From Smittia aterrima (lineage: Eukaryota > Arthropoda > Insecta > Diptera > Chironomidae), in assembly GCA_033063855.1 (NCBI GenBank), contig CP093831.1:11036001-11100000 (forward strand): DNA of 64,000 nt, read 5' to 3'. The notes below the pieces were generated by a model. It did no database searches. It was not told the origin of the DNA and was given only the letters and a program-made list of their open reading frames with translations. Positions 1 to 12,383 of this stretch are shown here, one piece after another (position 1 is the stretch's first letter; each line of letters opens with the position of its first letter). Made by a program: the position numbers and the translations under genes.

Positions 1-129
1 CAGAATCTCGCTGTGCAATCAATCGAAGAGAAGTTGAAAGAAATGAAGGGAACGGCAAGTGTCGTCTATCGTTCTAACGTTGAAGTCACTCATCAGTTTA
101 TCGTGACTTACTATCGGAACGGCCCCTGA
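1..129 (+). CDS. C-terminal end of an unidentified protein (partial, 5' end outside window)
   Basis: The first base opens a reading frame of 42 codons that ends in TGA at 127-129. The translation looks like protein (…SIEEKLKEMKG… then …HQFIVTYYRNGP) with a short helical, charged stretch before a hydrophobic/aromatic tail. AATAAA-type signals follow at about 162 and 175, consistent with a real 3' end on the + strand. I do not recognise the family. The exon could also be an alternative last exon of the gene downstream, but no splice link is visible. Confidence 0.5.
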   Translation, partial: QNLAVQSIEEKLKEMKGTASVVYRSNVEVTHQFIVTYYRNGP

Positions 130-3027
130 TAGAAAAATCGAGCTGTAGGTTCAATAAAAAAGCGATTGAAAATCACAATAAAAATCTAAAAAAATAAATT
201 GATCACAAATCAAAATAAAGAAAAACGAGGCGAGGAACAAAGTCGACGAGAATAGGATTTCTCCTCCGGTAATCGGTACCGAAACTCGCGATCGAACTGT
301 CTCTTGAGGTAAAAGCAAATTCGCTTAACTATTAAATTACAAACATTTTGTTTTCTACTCCCGTCTCATTCCGTGGCGCTTTTGAGAAATTGAAGCAAAA
401 CATCGGAAAATCATTAGAAAGAGCAAACACTCGACTGTTCAATTAAGAAAAATTTCCATTGTTAACGATAGTTTCTCATTCTAAGAGCCGCGTGCGGCTG
501 TGTGTCGAATTCCTCTATTATGAAAGCGTCTGTCTGAGATGACCAAGACGAAGTTCTTTATTCAATTTAACTTCGCTTCATCTCTTCATCATCGTTGGCG
601 ATCTTCGTATGTTGTCTTCGGACAACAAAACTGCTTAATGAAGAAGGTTTTTTTTTTGCTTTGATGTTAATTTAAATACAGTTATAATCGCTCTGCTCTA
701 AGAAGTCGATTGCAGCATGAAATGACGAATGAGCGAGAATGTAATGAATTCTGTTCGCCTCGATGGTGTAATTACGGCGCTTTTTGTGAATGCCAACGGG
801 TCGACTGAACATCTCCGAGTCGACTCACGATCGCGTGCATTAAAAATGCGAAAAACTGAAACATTGTTGGAAGTTTTCCTCGACTTGACTATCTGGAGCG
901 TGTCCCGTAAAACTTTTTAGTTGAATGTCCATTCGCATATAGAAAAATTCTTTGTTTGGTCGAACTCAGCGAACCGTATGTAGTCGCAACGCTTGATTGA
1001 TTGATGGCTCCCAACAAAAAGAGATATTCTGCGCAACAATTGAACTCGTCAGAATCTTTAATTGAAATCTGTTCCTTCTCTTTGTTGCTTGTCGGATTAA
1101 CCCGTGAGAACTTCCCCAAAATGCGATTCTCTGACCACCTGACAAACTTCTTTGCTGTTGCATGAAAGGAAGCTATAAATATCTTAAAAGACCCTCAATA
1201 CGGCTTCTCGCTGTGTGATGTCAAAGCCAAGTGAACCTGAAGCCTGGAAAATTGCGTTTGCCTTTTATGAAGAAGATTCTTATTGAAGCTCGAAGCTGCT
1301 TGCTCTAGAAGGCAACGACTTAAGAATAAATATGTTTAACAAAGAAAAGCGATTCTGAGAAAGCTGAGAAGATAAAAATCAACATGGAAAGTGTTTCGGC
1401 AAACAGAGAGTCGGCAGATTGGAACTAAGCGAGTGATCTCTTTGCTCAGACTCAACTCAATCAAAGTTAGTTCTATTAAACAACAGCTCAGTTACATAAA
1501 GCAATGATTTAATGACTCATTGAAGTCTTCCGCATAATGTCACATTAAGTGAAACTCAATTCGTCACTCGAAGTTGATTCCAAGTCCATAAGAAACGCGA
1601 GTTCATTGTCTGACAGCACGGGGAGAGCGACTCGACGTAATGTGCAGTGCGCGAGAGCAATTTAATCGACATTATCGCTAACGACATATTAGGCCTCGAA
1701 AGTGAAAGCGCTCAATCGAAAAACTGATGTTAGACATGCTTGTTTTTGCTTTGCTTGCGTTAAAGAAAGAAAACAACAATTCGTTCGTTCGCTATTATTA
1801 AAAATTGAATCATACCGAACACTCCTCGTGCGCAAAAGATTTTAACGTTCAGATAAAAGTTATGCAATTGGCGAATTACGAATTAGAGAACAAGGATCTT
1901 CACAGCCCGCAAAAACGTGTTAAAAAGAAACTTCTGTGGTTAGCTAATTAGTGGTGAAGGTTCTTGTGGCTGTCTCGTCAATTCATCGGGCTCCTAACTA
2001 GTTTGCTAATAAGCAGGTATCTTCCTCAATCTCCGTACCCATTTAACAACTTTTTTTCCCCGGTTTCTTCTTCACCATCTCCATGGAAAGTCTCCACGAA
2101 AGTGCAGGTAGAAGAAGCTACAGTGATTGTACAATAACAAAGACGAAGATGGTACACATTAAATTGCCTTTAATTCCTGTTCTACCTTTTCTAGAGCTTC
2201 AAGAATTGTGTGAGAAGAACGGTCAGGGATTAATGTGCCATTAATATCGGTTTCGATTCTGAGAAACTGACGTGAGCACTGCAGAGCCTTAACGAACCTT
2301 TACACTCTCCACAGAATCCTCCGTCGCATTAAATCATTCGAATCGAACACGAAAGTTATGTTTCAAGTCAGATCGAAGCCGGGACTTCAACAGCTTCGTG
2401 TTAATAAGCGAGTAAATTATCGTTCACGTTATAGACGCGATTCCCTTGAACGGCGATCTTTGTTTGCATAAATAATTCGCACATTTGACGATTTATGTTT
2501 TCTCTCGTCGTTTGGCTTCGTAATCGCGCAGCGATCGCAACTCGAAGTGATAATTTTCCTCATCGGCAAGAAATTATTATAACATGATACGGCCTTCCTT
2601 CGCCTTTCATTCTTTTAGCCTCTCGCACAATCTCGTTTTGTGTTCTGAGACGTAAACATGTCTCACCGATTGCTGGTGATGAATATAAGTGGGATTCTCG
2701 TGAGTGCTATCTTGTTACAAGACTCAATGATGCTGCGTCATCTCATTCCCTTCTCTTCCTCCCATTCAAAGTCGTTTTATGGTTACATGTGTTTAGACAA
2801 AATATTAAGAAGTCCACGCGAACGTGAAGAAAAGAAACTTTTTTTATTGTGTCTCCGCACGTCATCAAAGAACTTTTCTCTTGCATTGTTCTCCGAATGG
2901 CTCTATTGTTACCATAGAATGTTAAATCAGAAGAATTGAGCTGAGTGCCATACACGACTCAATAATTAACTTTTTTTTTCGCTCTTGCTTATAACGGTCG
3001 TTGATGTCTTTTGTTATATTTTCATAG
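130..3027. other. Long stretch without a convincing gene
   Basis: About 2.9 kb of AT-rich sequence with scattered stops in all frames. Short open frames at 729-920 and 2658-2939 (+) have no recognisable protein character and no convincing splice context. A donor-like site (…cttgag|gtaaaag) lies near 308 and could end a non-coding first exon of the MICAL-like gene. Otherwise I see probable 5' flank or intron. Confidence 0.4.
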
Positions 3028-3101
3028 AAAACTCTCTGCGACTTAAGCGATCGTCAACATCAGAAGCGAATAAATCATCTTCAACTACTCCACCTGCAAA
3101 G
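3028..3101 (+). CDS. MICAL-like: Probable upstream exon of the MICAL-like gene (linker exon)
   Basis: A 74-bp segment is bounded by an acceptor (ttcatag at 3021-3027) and a strong donor (aag|gtaagt at 3102). In the frame that joins in phase 0 to the ATG-starting exon at 4288 it is fully open. It encodes a Ser/Thr/Lys-rich stretch ending TTPPAK, of the kind that links the CH and LIM domains in MICAL family proteins. Its first two bases complete a split codon, so a coding exon further 5' is implied for this isoform. I did not find a CH domain in the window. It could instead be untranslated. Confidence 0.45.
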
Positions 3102-3889
3102 GTAAGTCATCTTTTTAAAAAGTCATAAAGCGAGGTGAATTAAGTGCTTTGAATGTCCATTCATTTCTTTTATTTATCTCCGCCCGATCTCAGCTCTCTC
3201 ATGCATTCTCGCTGTGACTATTATTCAGACTGTTTTGGTAGAATTGTTGCGTGAAAAGCAAAAAACTTTCACTTTGTCTATGCAAATTTTTATCCGTGTC
3301 AAACTTTTACAGAATCACTCAATCACTCATGAAATTTCAATTAATTTTACGTCTGTTTGCATTATTTGTTAACTCTCTCCACTTTTAACTTGTGAGATGA
3401 GCGCATGATTTGCTAATTTTTAAATGAAACGAAGAAGCTTTCGACTGAAAAAAGCTTTTTAAATTTCAAGAATCGTTAAAACTTCTCTGAAGCTTTCATG
3501 GAACCAAAAAAAATATTCGAAAGCTTCGCGGACGCGATCATAAAACCAAAATCTTCTCTGGACAGTCGAGAATTTTGTTTTTATTTTGTTCTCCGTGATA
3601 AAGCGACTTAAAACATTATTTTCTGTTATCAATCACACTTTGGTAATGTGCATTAAGTGATTTTGTTAAGTTTGTCATTGAAGTCCCCTCCCAAGAGCCT
3701 CTAGTGAGTTCAAGTTCGGATGATTCATTACATTGTTGTTGTGATTACACGTCGCCTTTGCGTTTGTCTAAATATTTGTTTTCTTGTTTCAATCTCTTCC
3801 TCTCGAATAGGACGAAAGCTTGAAAGGAAGTTTCTTGGCTGAGATAATTTGTTAAGAACGCGAATCCAATCAACAAGAAAAAGTTTAGT

Positions 3890-4018
3890 TTTATAAAGAA
3901 AAAAGAAGGAAAAATATCATTTGCTTAAGTTTAGTGTTAGCCAGAGTTCAATTCATACTCATAGACCATAAAATAGCTTGTCGCTTATCAGAAGTAAATC
4001 ATCGCGAATAATCATCAG
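3890..4018 (+). promoter_or_regulatory. Possible alternative non-coding first exon of the MICAL-like gene
   Basis: Sequence ending …aatcatcag|gtaatgtg gives a good splice donor at 4018/4019, and no long frame is open before it. Spliced to the acceptor just before 4288 (…attttag|ATG) it would give a short isoform starting at MAHVV with the LIM domain at its N-terminus. The upstream boundary is a guess; only the donor is directly visible. Confidence 0.3.
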
Positions 4019-4287
4019 GTAATGTGTTTGCTTCGTTTTTGTCGTTGTCATTGGGTTGTGGAATTGATATCATCATCATCGATTGATTCACTTTCAATCG
4101 AACGAAAATGACGACATCAAATATTTCGCACATTAATCAAACAATTAAGCTTTGCACTAATTCACACAAAAAATTTGTTTCACATCTTCAATTAATTCCA
4201 ATTAGGGACAATTAGACTAACAATTGCTTACAAGAAAACGTGAATTTGTTATCAGAATCTAATTGTAATTCTCAATGTTAATTTTAG

Positions 4288-7200
4288 ATGGCTCATGTTG
4301 TTCCAAAACGGGATCCCTGCATCAAATGCAACAACCCTGTTTTCCTCGCTGAACGTCTCGTGATCAATGCATCGCTCTACCATAGAACCTGCTTCAAATG
4401 TGCACGATGCAGCTCAGTATTAACGTTAGGAAATTATTATGAAACTGAGAATGATCATGAATATTGTTGCGAGACTTGTCCAGATGAAGAAAAAGTGAAC
4501 AATGCGAAGGTTGCAGAATCAAATCGTTTGTCGATCGCACAGAGAATTGCGCTGTTTGAGAAAGAAACGTCGAGTGTATTGAAGAAGTCGTTGAGCGACG
4601 AAGAGAAATCAAAAAGCTTGAATCGACAAGCGCCAGTCAACTCGGAAGCTCTCAATAGTTTCTTAGTGACTCAAATCGACGGACCATCAACGAGCGATTG
4701 TGATGATGAAAAGTCGATCAGTTCTGAGTCAGAATCTGACGATGACGAGCCATCAGCACCTTCATCCATCATTCCTTCGATAAGTGATAAGAACATAGCA
4801 ATTAGTGACCATAAAGTAATTAGTGAATCGCCGGACAATTTCGTTGTTACCAAAGAACTAACAAACGGCGATGTCGAAGCCATTGCTGATTGCGCAGCGA
4901 CTAATTCTGAATCTCAAAAAGACATAACAAGTGCACATGTAGTAGTAGAAGATAAGAAAGTGCCTGAGGATTCTCCGCTTAATGATATCGAGCTGGAGTT
5001 TGAAAAGCTAGCGGAAGAAGCTCTCGTGCCTACTTCTGCCAATCAAATTCCGTTGCCAGAAAAAGTTGTAGAAAGTGAGAAAAGTTTTAAAGAAGAGGTG
5101 AAGACAGAAGAATTGCCCAAATCGAATATTGAAGAACCGAAAGAAATCGTTACTTTTAAAGAGGATGAAAACAATTTAGATTCGAAAGAGGAATTGATCG
5201 TCGATCAGACAGAAAAAACACCGAATGTTGAAGTTACAATTGAACCTGCTACTCCAACAATCGAAGAATCAAATTCATTTGTTGACGATCCAGTCGACGA
5301 TGTCAAAGCTTCAGTAATTTCAAAAGAAGATCCAGTAAATGAGGTGACAAAGTCATCGAATGATCCTGAATATCCGGATGAATTAAATCCATTTGATGAT
5401 GAAAGTCCAACGAAAGACAGCTCCACTACTGAAACGAAAGAAGCAAAGCGTCCAAGTCTTAATCCATTTGGAAGCTGTTCTGAAGACGAAGATATTGAAA
5501 CAGAGAATGTGAGACCAACAACGATTACAAGATCATACGGAACTCTTCCGAAACCTCCAAGACCGCCGCCTCCTAAGACCATGACATTGAAAGCTTCCTC
5601 AACGAATCCTTTTGGATCAGAAGATGAGGATGAAGAACCAGAAAAGCCTGTTCCTCTACGTACTCCAGTTCCAACTCCAAGGAAACCTAATTTGTAAGTC
5701 AAACTTTAAATTTATTATCATCGAAAGCTTATTAATCTAATTCTGATTTAAATATTCAAACTAACTCCAAAACTTATTTTGGAAAACGAGCTTTCTGTGT
5801 CAGTCTTCTATGGCACTTATTAAACCTTATTTTCGCTCGACAAAATGAAATTAAAAAACTCAGCTTACTCGAAGAAACCGAAGCTTACAACTCGAACTGA
5901 AGATCGTAAAATTTAATTTAAATGTCTTTAATCTTTAACATCTCAACAATGACTAACCGGCGAGCTCTTTCGCCAATAATGGCATTGCTAAATCGCTAAT
6001 TATGTCACAGCCATCGCTAGCGCAACACATCAACATTTTTGAATGTCTTCTCTTTCCTTTCTCTTCGACTCCATTCAATTCAATTCTCGTTTACATTTTC
6101 GGTCGTTAAAGAAACCGTTCGATGGGAACTTCGGTTTCATTGTCTTATTTGTTGCTGAGCAGCGGTTGAAAGTGCAACTAATCATGCTGAAATACAAATA
6201 TTGCAGAACCTCAGCGACGCCTGAGCCATCACCACGTTCGCTGTCGAATCACAACTCTCCCGGTCAAAGCTTTAGAGGGTCGACATCCTCGCTCTCGTCA
6301 TCTACTGATGGAATGTCGTTGAGACGAAAGAAAAAGAAGCCAGCTCCTCCGCCGCCAATTGTTAAGGTCGAAGACGCGCTAGGAGCTGTGAAGGTAAGGA
6401 ATTAGCTAAATCCCAACCTTGCAAGTGATTAATTGATGAACATTCATCTTCAGACACCATCGACAACTCCAAGAAAGAAGCGGCCTGCTCCAACTCCACC
6501 CACATCTACACAAAAGCCATCGCAAGACAATGCACCACAGCTTTTTATAACAGCAAACGACGACCCGTCGTCTGATGACCCTCAAAGTATATCAGACACA
6601 ACTGGAAGTGTCGTGACATTAAACGAATCAATTGAAAACGTTTCGAATATTCAAAATCCAATCCGTAGATTGATTCCACTCGAAGAATGTTTAATCGAAG
6701 AAGGATCAACTCATCAGCCAGAATCAGACGAACCAGTGACATATCGACGTAAGATCGTACCGCTCTCCACGCAATCAACAAATGACGAAAACTGTGAGAA
6801 CCTTGAGACTTCAAAAGACAACAAAGAAGCGCAAAATCGACAGCGGCAAAGCCAAGGCTCGTTGGTTAGTATGCGAGTTGGTTCAGAATCAACTGATTCA
6901 TTGCCATATCTAAATAAGTCATCGCATGGCAAGTGGAAGAGAAGGAAAGGTCCTGCGCCAGCCTTGCCAGGTTATCTTACCGAAGCCCAACCTCAGAGAA
7001 GAATTCTTCAAATGCTTCCAATGCAAGAGATTAGACAAGAGCTCGAAGTGATTGAAGTTCAACAACAAGGGCTAGAAAAACAAGGAGTGATGCTTGAGAA
7101 GATGATTAGAGAGCGATGCGAAGGAAGTGGCGACAATCGCACCACTGAAGAGCTTTTAGAGCAATTGCCATCAACAAAGAATCCCAAGGAGGTCGAAGAG

Positions 7201-7825
7201 CTTATTCTTCAGCTTTTTGAACTTGTCAATGAGAAAAACGAACTTTTTCGACGGCAAGCCGAGTTGATGTATCTCAGGCGAGCTCATCGTCTTGAAGAAG
7301 AGCAAGCAGATGTCGAATATGAAATTCGAACTTTAATGGCGCAACCTGAACAGAACAAAACCGACTCTGATAAGGCGAAAGAGGAAGCTCTCATCGCTAG
7401 ACTTGTTGAGATCGTTCAATTGCGAAATGAAGTCGTTGATTGTTTGGACAGAGATAGACTTAGAGAAGCGGAAGAAGATTTGGTGAGTTTCATTAAAATT
7501 CTCGCGGAGAAAACAATCAAATTAATAATTTTTCCTTTCGCAGAGTATTAAACAACGAATGGAAAGTCATACTGCAAAGCTAGATCAAGATTATCTCAAT
7601 CAAACTCCCACTAAACTTTCTAAGAAGGAGAAAAAAAAGTTGAAGGAAGCCAAAAAGTTGAAAAATAAGAAACTCGACGCAGACAAGGTGAGAATTTCAA
7701 ATTGCTTTTCCTTTTTCTTTTAAAATTAATTCTTCTTTTTCAACGCAACGCAGGACTTGGACACAAGCGAAATGAAAACGGAGACGATGGAAAAGAAGAA
7801 GAAAAAGAAAAAGTTTTTGTTCTGA
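4288..7825 (+). CDS. MICAL-like: MICAL-like protein: LIM domain, NPF motifs, proline-rich region, bMERB domain
   Basis: Five exons: 4288-5693, 6207-6393, 6454-7482, 7544-7687 and 7754-7825, with all junctions GT-AG and in frame. The protein starts with a zinc-binding LIM domain (residues ~10-65, CxxC…HxxC…CxxC…CxxC). An acidic Ser-rich stretch follows, with three NPF motifs (~residues 367, 393 and 440), which in MICAL-L proteins bind EHD-family EH domains. Next come PPRPPPP and APPPP proline runs, then a C-terminal coiled-coil bMERB (DUF3585) domain from about LPMQEIRQEL onward, which in the family binds Rab8/10/13/35-type GTPases. A Lys-rich tail ends KKKKKFLF. The family links endosomal recycling to actin. 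A CH domain, normal at the N-terminus of MICAL-L, is not encoded here; a longer isoform may supply it through the exon at 3028-3101. It is not full MICAL, since there is no FAD monooxygenase. Confidence 0.88.
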
Positions 7826-8510
7826 AGATGAGTTTCAGTTGAGCATGTAAACGAGCGGGAATTTAAAAAACATTTATAACATTTTCACGCATAATTTATT
7901 TCAAAATTCAATTGCAATGTAAGTCTCATTAGCTACAAACAAGAAAATTTAATGTCATCTGCGTCATGACTGTAGAAACAAAAGTTTAAAGAAACCAAGC
8001 AAAATTAATTTAGCAACTTGCAATGTTCAAAGCAGAAAAGTTTCGCTCGCAAATGTCAAACTTTCCATGTCCTTAAAATGTCAAACGGAATTCAGAGAAT
8101 TTCTGCTTTTTCTAAAGATTTTTTTCGAAAGAAACTGAGTACTTAGAAAAACAAATATTTTGTTGCAAATTTGTTAAGTTTCATTTCGAGTTGCCTTGAA
8201 AAACATGAAAAGCAAACAATTAAAGATGTGATAAGATGCGAGAACAATATTTGAACCTAAATAAACTGAAGCTGAGCTAGCAGAGTATTCACAAGGATTT
8301 CACGAGCAGGGATCAACAAAAGCCAATGCACGAAAACGCAAAAACAGTTTGGCACGGTTGCAACAATATTTTTTACACATGTAAGAAGAAAAATTATAAA
8401 TTTGCAAAAAAGAAAATAAAAGCTTCGCTTAAAAAAATTATTAAGGTTTAAATCGCATTATCATCTTTTACAGAATGTTTTTCTTGAAGCCGCGTGGCAG
8501 ATGCGAGTAA
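7826..8510. other. Intergenic / 3' UTR of the MICAL-like gene
   Basis: AT-rich sequence between the MICAL-like stop codon and the left inverted-repeat arm. No open frame or repeat was recognised. It probably contains the MICAL-like 3' UTR. Confidence 0.4.
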
Positions 8511-11500
8511 CGAAATTTTCTCTCATGGAAAACAATTTTCCTCTCGCGCTCTCTCGAGTCAATGTAACAAGTTGTTGACTTGCATTCTTTGCTAGACCAT
8601 CGTTTCCATCGAACTCTTCCACAATCAGCAACGCAACGCCGAAGGATAAAGACGTAAAGCTTCGGAGCTCGCGAAACGAAAATCTTGAAGCTTTTTTCTT
8701 TTAGTTTCTGTTTCGCTTTTTGTCAGAAAAAGTTGTTCAGAAAAATTGATTTGATCAAAAAAGTTTTTCAAGTGACGAAAGCAAAAAGAAGTGAAAACTT
8801 CTCAAGTTAATTAGTCTCCGAGTGAGGAAGTGCACAACGAAGCAATGCGATACTTTGTGTTGTTGTCGTTGTTTTGTTTGATCCTTGTGACGGCAAAGGC
8901 AAACTCTTATTCGGAAAGCGACTTGATGAACGGTGAGTAGCAAAATATTTTTGCAATCTTCGAAGTTGTGGGAAATGTTTTTCTATTGCTACAAGTGTCG
9001 AGTGACGATTGGGTTGATTCGCCATATGGAATTGAAAATCTCGTCGTAAAATTTCTGGGGCGTTTGTTTGTCGCTCTGTGAAAATCAATCTCGTGAAGAT
9101 AATTCGCTCAACGATGGGTCGTTGCTTGAAAACCTTGAGGGAAGAAACTCGGAAAACCTCAAAAAGAAAAATCTTTGAATGAGTGGAGGAAATGAAATGA
9201 GCTAACCAAAGTCGATTAGCTTAGACATCCTAAAAGATTTCTTTTGAATTCTTTCGATTGACGTACAACGAAAGTTTTCTATTTTTTCCACCGCAAACTT
9301 CCCCGTCGATGCGAACGCAATCAATATTCATGCTGTTTGATGGCTCATTTGCTTCGAGCTGCTGTTTGATTAAAAGAAAAACAATTCACATCAAGCTGAG
9401 TTCACGGCGAAGTTGATGATGATGAAAAGGCTTTGTAATCGACACCTCGTCTCGGCTTCCAAGAGAGTTCAATTACTAACAAATCCTTAAAGCGTTTCAA
9501 CAAGTGGCAGCAGTTCAAGTCAGTTGACTTTCGTTGACATGATTGATTGCAACCAATTTCATTGTTCAACGCATCGTTCTTGAGTGTTTTGTGTTTTATG
9601 AAATGATTCATGTCCTCAATCTCGTTTAATGAGACTTTCATCGCCCACAATGCTTAAGATCACTTTCCACCCCCGACAAAGTCTTCAGTCATGCGACAGG
9701 CTAAACAATCTTTTTAACTCCCAAGACACTCAATGAATCTCAAAAAAGTGGAACATGAGCCGATTGAAATTTCGCCTAATTTTAGTCATCAAGTTACGAG
9801 ACCGTGGGCGGTTCATGTTCTAATCTTAGTTTCCAGCGCATTAAAGCCAATTGACTGCTAAACTGATTTGTTAAAGAAAGAAAATCCATTTTCAATCCGA
9901 TCAAATGCATCTCAATTGAATTGAAATACAAAGCAACGACGACTTTCAATTTCCCGGTTGAGCAGCTCCAGGAAAAATCATTTGAAATCAAAACTCGTCA
10001 GGGAAATTAGAAGTCGTTCAATAGAAAGTGGAAGAATAGAAATCGAGTTGATTAATTTAAAATTTTGATTAAAATATCTGTTGACTCGTTGTCCTCAATT
10101 TTAAAAACAAATTTGGGTTTGCACATTAATTCCATTTAATTAAATAATCCAAACCCAACGAATCCGCAGAGGAAACATTTACTTTCAACAAGTAATTCGA
10201 TGTTTCCGAGTGAGAGATGCTCGTGTTGATCAACATGTTTCCGCTCACAACTCAATTTCAACCTTTGAGACTTCTTGTGATAGTTTTAAGTGAACTCAAG
10301 TGGCAAAATGATGTTGATCCAAGAGAAATGTTTACGATTTTTGAATTGACTCCGCATGACTGACTTGAGGTTGAATTAATTGTCAACTTTTACTTTATTC
10401 AAAGCAGACGACGAGTTGAACTATCCTGAGCCCGACAATTACTTGGATGAACTTCAGGCGCCTGCAGAAAAGTGAGTTTCGTCCTCTTCAACTTTTTGTT
10501 TGCTGTGTTTGATGTTCCCACTCTCAAAGTTCAAAGTTGTTCATCATCTTGAAGTGGACAAGCAAATTTATTTTCTAATTTTTGTCAGACGGTCCTCCCT
10601 CATTTATGTTTTTAGGCGAGCGTGCATCAGACGATCAGGCAACTGTGACCATCGACCAAATGGATGTTGTCAGAACTCTTCATGTCGCTGCAATCTTTGG
10701 GGCTCCAACTGTCGATGCCAGCGAATGGGACTCTTCCAGAAATGGGGAAAATAAATAAATTATTCATTTTTCATTTAGCTTTGAGTTTAAATGAGTTTTC
10801 TTGAAACATAAATTGAAGTTTCGGGATGTTGTTGATGACAACGGCAACGAAAATTATGATTTAGTCTTTTGCTCTGTTTAAAATGATTTCACTTGACGGA
10901 TCACGGATCACGACCTAAACGCCCAAACGAAACAAGGATTAATGAGAGGCAGCTACTTCCATACCCAATTAAAATAACGAGAAACATTTATTTGATCCTC
11001 CACTCGATGCCAAAACTTTCTCTCCGCGTTTAACTTTATCTCAAAACACTTTTAAATTTGTTGGCGACTAATTACTTTAGTCAACGAATTATGCAAATGA
11101 GGTGAAAATGCTTTTCTGATCTCACGAAATCTCAACGAAAAGAAACTTTCCAGCCACCGATTTCTTCTCGCAGATATTTCGAATAGTTTCTCCTCGCGAT
11201 TAAATCGCAATTCGCGTTGATGAGGAAAATTATTCCAGCACATTCTTCGTCAACTCGAACAAGCGTAAAAATCAAGAATGACAAACTTATTCGGTCTCTC
11301 CGGCTTCCGCCAACTCACGTCACGTCATTCATTAAAAAAAGTTAATAAACTTTGACATCAAAAGCTTCAGAAAAGATTCAAGCCTCGATGTTCTAATTAA
11401 CCTTCATGCGAAAGAATCTTCACACATTACGACAGAAAATATTTTCTTGCTCTCTCTCGAGTCAAAGGAAATTTCTAATAAAATCTCTAGACTGCAAAAT

Positions 11501-11537
11501 TAATTAAAATTTACCTGAGAGTCAATCGATAACATTC
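8511..11537 (+). repeat. Left arm of a ~3 kb inverted duplication
   Basis: The reverse complement of this segment reappears at 19675-22722 with very few differences: single-base changes, small indels, and identical exon 3 of the peptide gene. The outer edge is sharp (homology stops at 8511 and at 22722). At the inner edge the near-identity stops at 11537 and 19675, and weaker similarity continues about 100 bp inward. The arm contains one complete agatoxin-like peptide gene plus its 5' and 3' flanks. Confidence 0.93.
8845..10754 (+). CDS. Agatoxin-like cystine-knot peptide precursor, copy 1
   Basis: Three exons: 8845-8932, 10408-10471 and 10616-10754 (96 codons plus stop). Exon 1 encodes a signal peptide (MRYFVLLSLFCLILVTAKA) and the start of an acidic propeptide. 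Exon 2 continues it (…DDELNYPEPDNYLDEL…). Exon 3 opens across a Lys-Arg dibasic cleavage site. The mature peptide has eight cysteines in the order C-x6-C-x6-CC-x4-C-x-C-x6-C-x-C, an inhibitor-cystine-knot pattern, and ends WGK-stop, an amidation signal. The pattern matches the conserved agatoxin-like peptides of insect neuroendocrine tissue, named for similarity to spider toxins. In insects they are thought to be endogenous secreted peptides, not venom. Placement in the family is from the cysteine pattern and conserved loops. A second copy lies inverted at 20457-22388. Confidence 0.9.
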
Positions 11538-12383
11538 AGAATATTTAACGTTAATAATTTTACATGGAACAAGTTGGATAAAGTGTCGGCCATGAAGTCG
11601 AGAACTGTTTCAAATGGAAGTTGAGATGAAAACTTTCAATGGAACGAGAATTTGTCTACAGTCTCAACTTGCTAAATATTCAATGGAGCATTTCATAAAA
11701 TATTTATCCTCTCACTAAATGTCTGAAAACTAAAGTCTTCATTAATTATGTAATCAGAAAATTAAAGACTAATCTGTTGAATGAGATTCAAATGACTTTA
11801 AGCTTTAGATACTATTCCCGCATGAGCAGAAATCGCAAGGAAAATGAAAACTTTTGTGTAAAAATTGTGAATAATGGATTTTTGAATAAAGAAGGAACTG
11901 AAAACAATGCAAAAGCTTTATAACTTCCTATAGAGCTATCACGGCCTCTACACTTCCAGGATTAATCGCTTGAGGACTTTACCCTTTTGTTAAGCAACGG
12001 AAGTTAATTATGGAATAATTTTTGAAGTCAGACTTTTCAAACGAACATGTCTAGCGGGTCGGAAGGTGAAGAAAGCTCTCACAAATTCAGTTCATCGCTT
12101 TCCTAACTCGTTCAACTTAAAGCTCTTTCTCTTCTCAATCGATTTCAAGTATTTATTTTTTTGCGAATTACAGTCACGAACATCAATCGTCTCCAGTGCA
12201 CAAAAATTTAAAGAGTTTCGCTTCTTGACTTTAAAATTTACATGAAAATGTTTTCCGTTTGATTAATTTTAAATAAAAATGTGAAATTGTTGATTTTAAT
12301 TATGTTGTAATAATAAAAATATTTCAGATAATTAAAATAATTATGATTTGGCATTTTAATGAGATGAATAACATTTAATTCAA
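11538..12383. other. Non-coding spacer next to the left arm
   Basis: AT-rich, with no convincing ORF. The first ~110 bp (to about 11650) show diverged similarity to the reverse complement of 19530-19662, for example shared tacatggaacaag and gtttcaaatg-aagttgaga blocks. The inverted duplication was therefore originally longer than its near-identical core. Confidence 0.5.

Noticed and set aside
729..1163. Overlapping short ORFs on both strands
   Set aside because: None has a recognisable motif, and mutual overlap on three frames indicates chance openness.
2658..2939. 93-codon open frame on + with a hydrophobic start
   Set aside because: Composition is low-complexity and unlike a domain; no splice sites place it in the MICAL-like gene; the opposite strand is equally open.
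5205..5702. 165-codon antisense ORF within the MICAL-like gene
   Set aside because: Ser/Val-rich shadow of the acidic coding strand (antisense of Glu/Asp/Ser codons).
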